Below, in pieces: positions 49,813 through 58,496 of a stretch of DNA of 64,000 nt. Source of the DNA: Mycobacterium palustre (GTDB lineage: Bacteria; Actinomycetota; Actinomycetes; Mycobacteriales; Mycobacteriaceae); NCBI RefSeq assembly GCF_002101785.1, contig NZ_LQPJ01000124.1:87513-151512 (forward strand), read 5' to 3'. The position numbers and the translations under genes were made by a program. Each line of letters opens with the position of its first letter. Position 1 is the stretch's first letter. Below the pieces are notes generated by a model that did not search any database, was not told the origin of the DNA, and worked only from the letters and a program-made list of their open reading frames with translations.

Positions 49813-51519
49813 TCAACGCGCTACCGGGAAGGGGTCGTTCTGACCGCTCGAATAGGGGTCGGCGTCTGCTGACTTCCTTGAGCTCATCAACTCTTTCAAC
49901 ACGCCCGCGATGCGCTCACCTTTCTTCTGAAGGTGGAAATCCTTGAGCATGGTTCGCGCAGCGTTCTGGCCGGGCATGCCGCTGATACCGGCGACCGGGT
50001 GGGTGCCGGATCCGGTCAGGTAGAGACCGTCGATCGGTGTCTTATACCCGGCGAATCCGGCGACCGGCTTGTTGGGGCCGAAGCGACTGATGGTCGGGTC
50101 CACGTGGTAGACCGAGCCGTCGATCGCCCAGAACCGCTCTTCGATGTCGGGCAACACCAAGGGACGCACGGCCACCTGCAGGTCTTCGACGCCTTTGTAG
50201 TACTCGTCGGCATCTTTGATGATGCTGTCGGTGATCTTCTTGCGGGCCACGTCCCAGCCGTCCTCTGGATAAGACGGGGTGAGGCCGGTCCAGAACCACC
50301 AGAGGTCCTTACCGGGAGGCGACATCGACGGATCGAAAGAGTTCGTCACCTGGGCCAGGCCCGGGATGGCCTCCGGCACCTTGCCCCGCACGCAGGCGCG
50401 GGCGGCCTCGACGGCTTGTTCGTACGTGTGGTAGCAGTTGCACGCCTGCCGCATATCGATACCGTCGCCGCGCCACTTTTCATGCTTGGACATGTCGATG
50501 CGTCCGGACAGCGCGACGTTGACTTTTGCGTCGGCGATACCGCGTTTGCGGGTCGGGATGTGGTCGGCGGCGTTCTGCTTCTTCGGTTCCAGAACGCCAC
50601 GCGGGAGCAACCGCGTAAGCGTCGTCTTCGGACTGCATGCGGTGAGAACGGCACGCCGAGCGCGGATTTCAACCCCGCCCTTGACACGTACCCCGGTGCA
50701 GCGGTTGTTGGTGATGATCAGCTCTTCCACGGGGGAGCTGGTGATCACGTCACCATGATTGTCCTTGATAACGCTGATCAGCGCTTTCGGCAGCGATCCG
50801 GTGCCGCCGTGGAACATGGCCACGCCGTACTTGCTCAGCACCCCCAGGTAGATCAGCGACCAGCCAGACATATCAGCGTCGAAAGGCATGAACGGGAGAC
50901 TGGCCAGCATCGGTGCACGGATCATGTCGTGCTCAAAGCTCTCCTCGACCGCCTCCATTTGAGAGCTCGACATCCACCGACCGAGCGCTGCGAGCTGTTT
51001 CCGGTTCTTCAGCACCGCGCGTGCCGATTTCAAGATGTTCTTGATCTCCGGCTCACGGACGTTGGTCTGCATCATGGGCAGCCCGATCTCGACGGCCGCG
51101 TCGATTACCTCGTAGAGCTCGAGTAGCGCGCGGGCGTCCTTCTTCGAGAAGTACTCGAGTTCTGCGGCGGTCTTGCGGGGGTCGCGCCACAATCCCAGCG
51201 ATGCGCCGTCAGCCGAGAGTTGAAAGTGTGCGGGGTCGATAACCGTCTGCCGCAGACCGTAATAACGGGACAGCCCAAGATCGCGGTCGATCGTTGTGGT
51301 ACGGAACAACGACGCCTGAATCGACGCCTCGTTGATCATGTACTCAGGCGCTTCTGGGGCGAAGGAATTCGTCGACGTCATACCACCGGCGGTCGGGGAC
51401 GCTTCGACGACGAGAACATCCAGCCCGGCCTTCGCGAGATACGCCGCGGCGACCAACCCGTTGTGTCCCGATCCCACAACCACAATGTCGGCTTCGCGCG
51501 GCGGGAGAGCGTCCTTCAT
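49813..51519 (-). CDS. FAD-dependent oxidoreductase of the phytoene-desaturase (CrtI) type
   Basis: 568 residues from ATG 51519 with AAGGA upstream; GTG 51561, which has TAGATT six bases before it, is an alternative leaderless start adding 14 residues. It has VVVGSGHNGLVAAAYLAKAG with an acidic VEASPTAGG, and C-terminal PIDGLYLTGSGTHPVAGISG. It is a paralogue of the protein at 4504-6141. CrtI-type enzymes desaturate or isomerise long isoprenoids, though many relatives are unassigned. Its place among CrtC-like proteins strengthens the idea of an isoprenoid substrate. Confidence 0.9.
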   Translation of the reverse strand: MKDALPPREADIVVVGSGHNGLVAAAYLAKAGLDVLVVEASPTAGGMTSTNSFAPEAPEYMINEASIQASLFRTTTIDRDLGLSRYYGLRQTVIDPAHFQLSADGASLGLWRDPRKTAAELEYFSKKDARALLELYEVIDAAVEIGLPMMQTNVREPEIKNILKSARAVLKNRKQLAALGRWMSSSQMEAVEESFEHDMIRAPMLASLPFMPFDADMSGWSLIYLGVLSKYGVAMFHGGTGSLPKALISVIKDNHGDVITSSPVEELIITNNRCTGVRVKGGVEIRARRAVLTACSPKTTLTRLLPRGVLEPKKQNAADHIPTRKRGIADAKVNVALSGRIDMSKHEKWRGDGIDMRQACNCYHTYEQAVEAARACVRGKVPEAIPGLAQVTNSFDPSMSPPGKDLWWFWTGLTPSYPEDGWDVARKKITDSIIKDADEYYKGVEDLQVAVRPLVLPDIEERFWAIDGSVYHVDPTISRFGPNKPVAGFAGYKTPIDGLYLTGSGTHPVAGISGMPGQNAARTMLKDFHLQKKGERIAGVLKELMSSRKSADADPYSSGQNDPFPVAR

Positions 51520-51990
51520 CACCAGTCCTTCGATCGTCCGAGAGCGAGACTCGCTCAGCACTCCAAAATCTAACCATTATTAAATACTGCTACCGCGGGC
51601 ACGGTTGCGGCCGAAGTGGGTTGGCGCCCTACCGAATCCCGCTCAAGTGCGTGCCTGCCCGAACATCCGAACAAGGGTCATCGGCACCGGGGCCATCGCC
51701 ACGGTTCTGTTGCACCATACACACTGTATGCTCAATGCGATCCAGAGCACAACCCACTGTCGAAGCCCACTTGGGGGCGCGGTGGCCGCAGCGTCGAGAC
51801 GCGACCGCGAATGGCGTGCGCCATCGGCCCCCGGCGCGGCCGGCCCCGGGGCCACTGTGGCATCGTTCGACCCGAACCGCAAAGCATGAGAACGGGAAAT
51901 TCGCCCGAATCTTGCGCAAGACTTTTTACTCGAATATAGATTCAATAAGCGAGATCAACTCACGTCGTCGAAGCCGGGAGCGCTGCCACC
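51520..51990. other. Divergent intergenic region, no gene
   Basis: No convincing gene apart from the possible N-terminal extension of the minus-strand flavoprotein. It contains AT-rich promoter-like elements near 51564-51586 and 51932-51948 and a perfect 6-3-6 inverted repeat at 51716. Confidence 0.6.
51716..51730. promoter_or_regulatory. Inverted repeat CATACA-CAC-TGTATG
   Basis: Perfect six-base arms. Its ATACAnnnTGTAT core equals that at 45148-45160, in the promoter of the EthR-like regulator, so the same protein may bind both. Confidence 0.6.
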
Positions 51991-53106
51991 ATGGTCAACC
52001 CAACGTCTACCGTCGATGCGCAACGCCGACGGACGGCCATCATTGATTCCCTCGATCAGGCAACGCCGGCCTGGCTCACCGGCACCCTGCAGGCTGCCGG
52101 CGTGCTGCACCAGGGCGAGGTCACGGAAGTGACCAGCGAACTCATGAATGTCGGTCAACTGGGACTGGTCGCGCGTTTGAATCTCGCCTACGACAGCATG
52201 GAATCGGATGCACCTTCCTCCGTCATGTTGAAGCTGCCATCAACCAATGCCGGGAGTCGAGGCCTCGGCGTGACCCTTGGCTTCTACGAAGCCGAAGTGG
52301 GGTTCTACCAACAGATAGCGCCCACCGTCCGCGTCCGGGTTCCGCTGGTTTACCAGGCTGACATCGAGCCCGAGACCGGGCGCTTCACGCTGCTGCTGGA
52401 AGATCTCAGCTCGATCGCTGCACCCGGAGACATGATCGCCGGTGGCACCGTGGAGCAAGCCGCGCAGGCGCTGGACGGACTGACGACGCTGCACGCGCCC
52501 AGGTGGTCTGACCCCAGGCTGGCCGCACTGACGTGGTTGGCCGAGCCGCAACGCCTGCAGAACTTCTTCGCCGGCGTCGAGCCGATGCTGCCGAGCTTTC
52601 TCGAGCGCTTCGGCGACCGGCTCGACTCTCGCGACGTGGCTCTCGCCGAGCAGGTGGCACCCCACGCCAACTCATGGGCGGAGCGAACGAATCAGGGGCG
52701 CAAGACGGTTCTTCACGGTGACTACCGCATGGACAATGTGTTCTTCCCGACGGTGCCCGACCAGCCGGTCGCTGTGATCGATTGGCAGGCCGCCCAGCTC
52801 GGTCCGCCGCTGATAGATGTGGCCGTCTACCTGGGCGGTTGTCTTTCGCTGGAGGATCGGCGAGGGCACGAGCGTGATCTGCTACAGCGATACCAGGACG
52901 GGCTGGTGTCTGGCGGTGTCAAGGACTTCTCCTTCGACGACGCGTGGGCGAGCTATCGCTGGTGTGCCTTCTACGGCTTCATGCTCTCGATACCAATGGC
53001 CGTCCAACTCGAGCGATCCGACCGGGGCGACGCGCTGTTCGCCGGCATGTTCGCCGCATACGCCCACCAAGTTCGCGACCTCGACTCGATGGAGCTGCTG
53101 AAATGA
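51991..53106 (+). CDS. APH-family phosphotransferase/kinase
   Basis: 371 residues. The full catalytic motif is intact: His242, Asp244 and Asn249 in LHGDYRMDN, and the metal-binding Asp264 in VIDWQAAQLGPPLIDVAVYLGG. The N-terminal lobe contains VMLKLPS with a likely ATP-contacting Lys. It differs from the kinase at 43225, which has Trp in place of the His. It probably phosphorylates a hydroxyl group of a small hydrophobic molecule or acyl-CoA. ATGA overlap with the next gene starts a tightly coupled run of three or four genes. Confidence 0.88.
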   Translation: MVNPTSTVDAQRRRTAIIDSLDQATPAWLTGTLQAAGVLHQGEVTEVTSELMNVGQLGLVARLNLAYDSMESDAPSSVMLKLPSTNAGSRGLGVTLGFYEAEVGFYQQIAPTVRVRVPLVYQADIEPETGRFTLLLEDLSSIAAPGDMIAGGTVEQAAQALDGLTTLHAPRWSDPRLAALTWLAEPQRLQNFFAGVEPMLPSFLERFGDRLDSRDVALAEQVAPHANSWAERTNQGRKTVLHGDYRMDNVFFPTVPDQPVAVIDWQAAQLGPPLIDVAVYLGGCLSLEDRRGHERDLLQRYQDGLVSGGVKDFSFDDAWASYRWCAFYGFMLSIPMAVQLERSDRGDALFAGMFAAYAHQVRDLDSMELLK

Positions 53107-54254
53107 GCCGCCGACCTGTGACCACGGCGCTGGCATTCTCGTGTGATCGCTACACGCCCCCTGCGGTTTTCGGGCAGGCGGCCGGGACCGCTTTGGACAG
53201 CGGCGCCATCGACGAACTGCTCGTCTGGGATCAGATGACCAATTTCTGGCCGCGACAGCTGTGGTGCCCCGGCAATACCCCCATGGCGTCGGTCATGCCC
53301 GACCTGGACTCGTACTGCGACGCGTTCGCGATGAGCGCCTACCTCGCGGCGAAGGCTCCCGGCCTCGGCGTGACAATCAGCACCGACGCCATCCGGCGCG
53401 GGCCTGCGGAGCTGACCCAAACCATGATGACTCTGGCCAACCTCACTGACGGTCGCGCGAAGATCATGATCGGAGCGGGCGAGGCTAAACAAATAACGCC
53501 TTTTGGGTGGCGGAGGTCAGAGGGTCTAGAACGTCTCGAAGATCAGTTCAAGGCCTTCGACGCGTTCTGGAATACCGACGGACCCGTCAACTTGGCAGGC
53601 AATCACTGGACTTTCAAAAACGCCTGGCTGGGTGAAGCGCGTGGTCACCGACCTACCGTCTGGGCGTTGGGGGGAGGCCCAAAGCTTCTCGACCTCGCCA
53701 CCACGTACGCCGACGGATTTTCTGCCATCGTGCCCTGCGTCGCCCCGAACGTGGATTCGTGGGCTCAAACGGTTACAACGCTCAAGACCGACTTGGAGCG
53801 GAAAGGACGTGACCCGGAAGCCTTCGAATTCGGCATCTGGTTCATGTCGTTGATCCATGAAGATGAGCAACTCCTCGAAGAGGCTTTAGACAATCCGCTG
53901 ATGCGCTGGATGGCAGGAGTCTTCGGTCGTGTCGACCAAAGCGCATGGGACGCAGAGGGAATGGAACCGCCGCTGCCGAGAGACTGGCATTACGCCATCA
54001 AACTGCTCCCGGTTCAATGGACCGACTCCGAGATCGACGGTGTGCTCAGTCGCACAACACATGAGATGGCTCAGAAATCATTCGTATACGGCACCCCGGC
54101 CTCCGTCGCCGATCAGGTGGCGCAATATGTTGAGGCTGGGGCCACCTGGGTCAGCGTCTGCGACATCCTGCCCCTCATCCTCGACCCCGCGGACGCACAA
54201 CTCGGACAGCACAGGAACCTCGAAGTCTGTGCCCGTTTGAAGAAACACGGATGA
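53103..54254 (+). CDS. LLM-class F420-dependent oxidoreductase
   Basis: 383 residues; the ATG overlaps the kinase stop (ATGA), and the longer frame from 52944 is only the shadow of the kinase gene. It shows the TIM-barrel pattern GAIDELLVWDQMTNFWP, LGVTISTDAIRRGPAELTQT, DGRAKIMIGAGEAKQ, RPTVWALGGGPKLLDLATTYADG and TPASVADQVAQYVEAGATWVSV. It is related to F420-dependent dehydrogenases and methylenetetrahydromethanopterin-reductase-like enzymes. It is translated with the kinase and with the CrtC/AttH-like protein that follows. Confidence 0.92.
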   Translation: MSRRPVTTALAFSCDRYTPPAVFGQAAGTALDSGAIDELLVWDQMTNFWPRQLWCPGNTPMASVMPDLDSYCDAFAMSAYLAAKAPGLGVTISTDAIRRGPAELTQTMMTLANLTDGRAKIMIGAGEAKQITPFGWRRSEGLERLEDQFKAFDAFWNTDGPVNLAGNHWTFKNAWLGEARGHRPTVWALGGGPKLLDLATTYADGFSAIVPCVAPNVDSWAQTVTTLKTDLERKGRDPEAFEFGIWFMSLIHEDEQLLEEALDNPLMRWMAGVFGRVDQSAWDAEGMEPPLPRDWHYAIKLLPVQWTDSEIDGVLSRTTHEMAQKSFVYGTPASVADQVAQYVEAGATWVSVCDILPLILDPADAQLGQHRNLEVCARLKKHG

Positions 54255-55225
54255 CGCGGAGGATGAGCAAGCAGTATTCCTACGACGACGAGGGCAGCCA
54301 CGAGCCGGCCAGCGACGATCCCGACTGGCAGGAAAGTGTGTTCGTGCACTGGTATGACCGCGCCGCCGGGATCGGCGGAGTCAGCCGGATCGGCCACGAA
54401 CCGAACCGACCGGGCGGTGGCCGGTCGGCGCTGCACTGTTTCGTGGCGACCACCGACGGCATCCGCTTTCGTCGCAACGATTTTCAACTTCCCTTCGAGC
54501 CGGCCGCATCACCACGTGGATTTCGCTCCGGCGGCTCGGAGTGGCATGTCGACGCGGGAGCACCCAGGCTGGTAATCAATGAACCCGGCGTGCACGTCGA
54601 CTTGCGCATGGACAACTTCTATCCGCTGACCGACTTCTTCCCACCCAAGGGGAGCATGACTGAGGATTTCGCCAAGGACCACTACGAGACGTCGGGACGT
54701 ATCCGCGGTAGCGCCCGCATCGATGGCCGGAGTTTCGACGTCGACGGGATGTACCATCGCGACCACTCGTGGGGTTTACGCAAGACGATGACCCTGAAGA
54801 GCCACCGGTGGATCTCTGGAACCTTTGGCCCGGACCTGTCTTTCGGTTCAATCATCTGGCATGCCGCCGACGAGTCGATGGTCAGGGTCGGCTATCTCGT
54901 CCGCGACGGAGAGGTCAACTACGCGGCTGACGTTGACGCCGTGACGTTTCTCGAGCCCGATGGATTGACGCACCGAGGCGGCGAAGTCCGCTGGTGGATG
55001 CCCGACGGAGATGTCTTCGAGCTTCGGGCCGAACCCGTCGACGCCGTCGTGGCCCATCTGCACAACGCCTACTACGTCGACTCCATCTGCGACGTCCGAT
55101 TACCCGGCGCCGACCGTTGGGGGATCTGCGATTTCGAAATCAGCAACAACGCTCGATTAGGAACCGCGCCCGTCGGCACTTCAATCAACGCTGCGCTCGC
55201 CAGCGGCCTGACGAAAAGGCAATGA
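54251..55225 (+). CDS. CrtC/AttH-like (DUF7064-type) protein, copy 3
   Basis: 324 residues; ATG 54251 overlaps the previous stop by four bases, with a second Met at codon 5. It has WQESVFVHWYDRAAGIGGVSRIG near the N-terminus and the clearest family motif of the three copies, YHRDHSWGLRK, close to residue 175, as in CrtC. It is beta-rich with no signal peptide. The gene ends with an ATGA overlap with a 45-codon frame, then the third phosphotransferase-like gene. Confidence 0.72.
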   Translation: MTRRMSKQYSYDDEGSHEPASDDPDWQESVFVHWYDRAAGIGGVSRIGHEPNRPGGGRSALHCFVATTDGIRFRRNDFQLPFEPAASPRGFRSGGSEWHVDAGAPRLVINEPGVHVDLRMDNFYPLTDFFPPKGSMTEDFAKDHYETSGRIRGSARIDGRSFDVDGMYHRDHSWGLRKTMTLKSHRWISGTFGPDLSFGSIIWHAADESMVRVGYLVRDGEVNYAADVDAVTFLEPDGLTHRGGEVRWWMPDGDVFELRAEPVDAVVAHLHNAYYVDSICDVRLPGADRWGICDFEISNNARLGTAPVGTSINAALASGLTKRQ

Positions 55226-55359
55226 CCATGAGCGTCTTCGATCGAAAATCGCCGCGGTTGCCCGCCCGAACCGAGGCGACGACTAGCACGGACGCGAACG
55301 CTACGACTGAGGTGATGCCCTCTGCTGCAGCAGGTTCGTCACCGAGAAATATATGTTGA
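55222..55359 (+). CDS. Possible 45-residue coupled small protein
   Basis: ATG overlaps the stop of the previous gene (ATGA) and is preceded by AAAAGG. The frame starts MTMSVFDRKSPRLPARTEAT and ends in SSPRNIC; it is Ser/Thr/Ala-rich with no known domain. It might be a genuine small protein, a relic of a longer gene, or a translation bridge to the gene at 55403. Confidence 0.35.
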   Translation: MTMSVFDRKSPRLPARTEATTSTDANATTEVMPSAAAGSSPRNIC

Positions 55360-55402
55360 CGTTGCGAAATATTCAGCAGCACGCTGCGCGGGGGATTGTC
55401 AG

Positions 55403-57013
55403 GTGACGCGGGTAAGCGACATGCTTGAGACGCTGGACACGGTTGATCCGCGACCGGGGGTGCGGTGGACTACCGGGAACATCGCCGAGGCTTTTCCTGG
55501 CGTGTTCACCCTGTTCGGCATGACGTTCGCGTTTGAGCCGATGGAGATGTCATTCCGGCGTCTTTTCGTCGACCTGGGGGTCTTCGCCCGTAACGAGCTG
55601 CGGGTGCCCGAGGATGTTGAGGACTGCTTCCTCACGGTGTTCTCCGGTTGGGGCGCAGGCAATATCGACAAATTCCGCGAAATCGCCAATGTCATGCCGG
55701 GGACTACCGCAAAAGCCGTCGAGCAGCAGCTTTTCGGGTATGCGCGGCCTGAGACCGTCGACGAGAACACCCGGAAGCGCTACCCGGCGATCATCGTGAA
55801 AGCCCCGCGCTGGATGCTGCGCACCCCCAAGCGGCATAACGCGATGTTCGCCGAGCTCCGAAGATGGCGGCTCGATCAGCTGTCGAGAATCCCCAATCTC
55901 GACGAGAACGGTTGCCTGGCAGTGCTTGCCGACTCGCGGCGCCGCTTCGAGGACATGATGAAGATTCACATGGGCGTTGCGATGATCAGTTCCTCGATCG
56001 CCGAGAAAGTCGCTGCTGCTGCTGCCGCCGCCGGTAAGCCGGGACTGGAAGCCCAACTGCTCTCCGGCGTCGGTTCCGATGAAAACGAGGTCGCATACGA
56101 TCTGTGGGCATTGGCGCACAACCAGACAACGGTCGGCGAATTCACGGACCGGCACGGCTACCACGGCCCCAACGAGGGTCAGTTGATCGGCGTCACGTGG
56201 CGCGAGAACCCCGCTCCCGTCCTGGCGCGCCTTGACGACTATCGGGCGATTGACGCCGCAAGCCCGCGTGCACCACGCAACCGCAGCGCCGCGCAAGCGG
56301 CCGCCCGCCAGCGGGCGCTCGCCGAACTGTTGGCCGCGACTCCTAGATTCAAGCGTCGGCTTACTGCGATGATCGTGAAACTGGCGGCCCGTTTCCTGGC
56401 TCTGCGGGAACAGGGTAAAGCCGGTTACCTGCTCACCTACGACGTGGCTCGTGCGACGGCTCGTAGGCTCGGTGCGTTACTCGTCGAACGCGGCATCATC
56501 GCCGACTCCGACGATGTTTTTCACCTTTCGTATCAAGACCTGGTAGCTGGAATATCCGGCGATCAGCGGGCCGCGGTCGCCGATCGGATGGCGCAGTACG
56601 CCGAACGTCAAACTATTCGGCTGCCCAAGGCATGGTCGGGCAGCCCGGAGATCACCAAGCTCGCAACGGCTACCGGCAAACTGCTCGACGTCGGAGGGAT
56701 AGTGGCCGGCGTGGCCGCCAGCGGCGGCATCGCCGAGGGGCGGGCGCGGGTGGTGCGTGACCCCGGCGACGTGGACATCGACGACGGTGACATTCTCGTG
56801 TGCGAAACCACCGACCCGTCCTGGGTGTCACTGTTCCTGGTGGCAGGGGCGGTGGTGACCGACCACGGCGGCATGCTGAGCCACGGCCCGATCGTCGCCC
56901 GCGAGATCGGCATACCATGCGTGTGCGGTACCGAAACCGGCACCAACCGCATCCCCGACGGTGCGCAGTTACGGGTCAACGGCGATGTCGGCACTGTCGA
57001 AGTGATTGGGTGA
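55403..57013 (+). CDS. ATP-grasp-less rifampin-phosphotransferase/PEP-synthase-like protein, copy 3
   Basis: 536 residues with a GTG start. It begins almost directly with RWTTGNIAEAFPGVFTLFGM, aligned with the start of the substrate-binding domain of the other two copies, and has FTDRHGYHGPNEGQLIGV in the middle. The swivelling domain shows ETTDPSWVSLFLVAGAVVTD and His494 in GGMLSHGPIV. No ATP-grasp segment exists upstream; the preceding gap codes only for the possible 45-residue peptide. It probably acts with the CrtC/AttH-like protein encoded just before. Confidence 0.82.
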   Translation: MTRVSDMLETLDTVDPRPGVRWTTGNIAEAFPGVFTLFGMTFAFEPMEMSFRRLFVDLGVFARNELRVPEDVEDCFLTVFSGWGAGNIDKFREIANVMPGTTAKAVEQQLFGYARPETVDENTRKRYPAIIVKAPRWMLRTPKRHNAMFAELRRWRLDQLSRIPNLDENGCLAVLADSRRRFEDMMKIHMGVAMISSSIAEKVAAAAAAAGKPGLEAQLLSGVGSDENEVAYDLWALAHNQTTVGEFTDRHGYHGPNEGQLIGVTWRENPAPVLARLDDYRAIDAASPRAPRNRSAAQAAARQRALAELLAATPRFKRRLTAMIVKLAARFLALREQGKAGYLLTYDVARATARRLGALLVERGIIADSDDVFHLSYQDLVAGISGDQRAAVADRMAQYAERQTIRLPKAWSGSPEITKLATATGKLLDVGGIVAGVAASGGIAEGRARVVRDPGDVDIDDGDILVCETTDPSWVSLFLVAGAVVTDHGGMLSHGPIVAREIGIPCVCGTETGTNRIPDGAQLRVNGDVGTVEVIG

Positions 57014-57341
57014 TACGCCCAATAAGAGCGTTCCTGCTCGTGATGCGTGACTTCGCCCAGTCTTGCCGTGTATGCGGTTGAAGGGCGGCCGCGACGTAAG
57101 ACGCTTCGACTCGAGCTGTGGCGGGGTTAAACCGCCGGACCGCCACCGCGCGCCACTGGTCGACTTCTCCGGCGAGAAGTCCAAAGTGTCTTAACGCTGT
57201 TCGTCGCTCGTTTCGGTTTTCACATGAGATCTGCGCTCAAGATCCACCCGAAACACGCTGAGGAACCACCCCATCCGCCGACTTGAATGGACTGAGGCAG
57301 GACCGGTTCACCATTTTTTGAGTCTATGTTAAATTACAGAA
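57014..57341. other. Intergenic region with hairpins and a leaderless promoter
   Basis: No coding frame stands out. A hairpin at 57162 probably ends the preceding operon. TATGTT and TAAATT (57325-57335) lie close to the GTG at 57342, seven bases after the latter, so the thiolase message is probably leaderless. Confidence 0.6.
57162..57181. terminator. Hairpin, possible terminator
   Basis: GACTTCTC-CGGC-GAGAAGTC, a perfect 8-bp stem with a four-base loop, about 150 bp after the third phosphotransferase-like gene. A GGCGG/CCGCC stem near 57120-57136 lies just before it. Confidence 0.5.
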
Positions 57342-58493
57342 GTGACTGAAGCCTTTATCGTTGACGCAGCTCGTACACCTGTGGGTAAGCGCGGTGGTGG
57401 ATTCGCTGACGAGCACCCGGCCGACATGGCCGCCCACGTGATTCGTACTGTCGTCGATCGACACGACATCGACGCCGAGTCGATTGATGACGTCATCCTG
57501 GGCTGCCTGGACAACATCGGTTCCCAGGCCGGCGACATCGCGCGGACAGCGGCCCTTGCGGCTGGCCTGCCCGAGTCGGTTCCCGGCGTCACGATCGACC
57601 GCCAGTGCGGATCCGCTCAGCAGGCCGTGCATTTCGCCGCGCAGGCCGTGATGAGCGGAACTTCTGATCTGATCGTCGCGGGCGGCGTGCAGAAAATGAG
57701 CCAGTATCCGATCTTGTGCGCTTTCGGGGCAGGTGAGCCCTTCGGCGCGAGCGATCCATGGACTGGATGCCGGGGATGGGAAGCTCGGTTCGGCACCCAG
57801 GAGATCTCACAGTTCCGCGGTGCGGAGATGATCGCCAGTCAGTGGAAGCTGAGCCGCGAGGACAACGAGAAATTTGCGTTAACCAGCCACCAGCGCGCCG
57901 TGGCAGCTATCGCCGACGGCCGATTCACAAGGGAGGTAACGCCATACGCGCGCGTCACGGTGGACGAGGGGCCGCGCGCCAACACCTCACTGGAGAAGAT
58001 GGCGGCCCTGCCGACCCTGGTTGAGGGCGGAGTGCTAACCGCGGGGGTGGCCAGCCAGATTTCCGACGGGGCGGCGGCACTGCTGATCGCGTCGGAAAGC
58101 GCTGTCAAGCGGTTCGGACTGACACCGCGGGCCCGAATTCACCACATGTCCGTGCGTGGCGCCGACCCGGTGATGATGCTTACGGCCCCGATCCCGGCCA
58201 CCCGACACGCACTCAAGCGAACGGGACTCTCGATCGACGACATAGATCTCGTCGAGATCAACGAGGCGTTTGCTCCGGTGGTGCTCGCCTGGCTGGCAGA
58301 ACTTGAGGCCGACCCGGATCGCGTGAATGTGAACGGTGGAGCGATCGCGTTGGGTCACCCCATCGGCTGCACCGGCGCCCGCTTGATGACCTCGCTGTTG
58401 CACGAGCTCGAGCGAACCGGCGGCCGCTACGGACTGCAGACCATGTGCGAGGGCGGCGGTCAAGCCAACGTCACGATCATCGAGAGGCTCTAG
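57342..58493 (+). CDS. Thiolase (acetyl-CoA C-acyltransferase)
   Basis: 383 residues with a GTG start, probably leaderless. The nucleophile Cys89 is in DRQCGSAQQA, with EINEAFAPV, GGAIALGHPIGCTGAR and CEGGGQANV supplying the other active-site His and Cys. It should cleave 3-ketoacyl-CoA in beta-oxidation; a biosynthetic direction cannot be excluded. It is followed after three bases by an acyl-CoA dehydrogenase gene, so the two form a beta-oxidation pair at the end of the phosphotransferase-like block. Confidence 0.95.
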   Translation: MTEAFIVDAARTPVGKRGGGFADEHPADMAAHVIRTVVDRHDIDAESIDDVILGCLDNIGSQAGDIARTAALAAGLPESVPGVTIDRQCGSAQQAVHFAAQAVMSGTSDLIVAGGVQKMSQYPILCAFGAGEPFGASDPWTGCRGWEARFGTQEISQFRGAEMIASQWKLSREDNEKFALTSHQRAVAAIADGRFTREVTPYARVTVDEGPRANTSLEKMAALPTLVEGGVLTAGVASQISDGAAALLIASESAVKRFGLTPRARIHHMSVRGADPVMMLTAPIPATRHALKRTGLSIDDIDLVEINEAFAPVVLAWLAELEADPDRVNVNGGAIALGHPIGCTGARLMTSLLHELERTGGRYGLQTMCEGGGQANVTIIERL

Positions 58494-58496
58494 GCG

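Noticed and set aside
39227..51948. A single well-defined AT-rich operator shared by 39227, 40599, 44373, 46916, 51564 and 51932
   Set aside because: The elements share a TTTAAT/AGATT flavour but align poorly, and several coincide with -10 boxes; in a GC-rich genome promoters alone could look like this. Kept as separate low-confidence sites.
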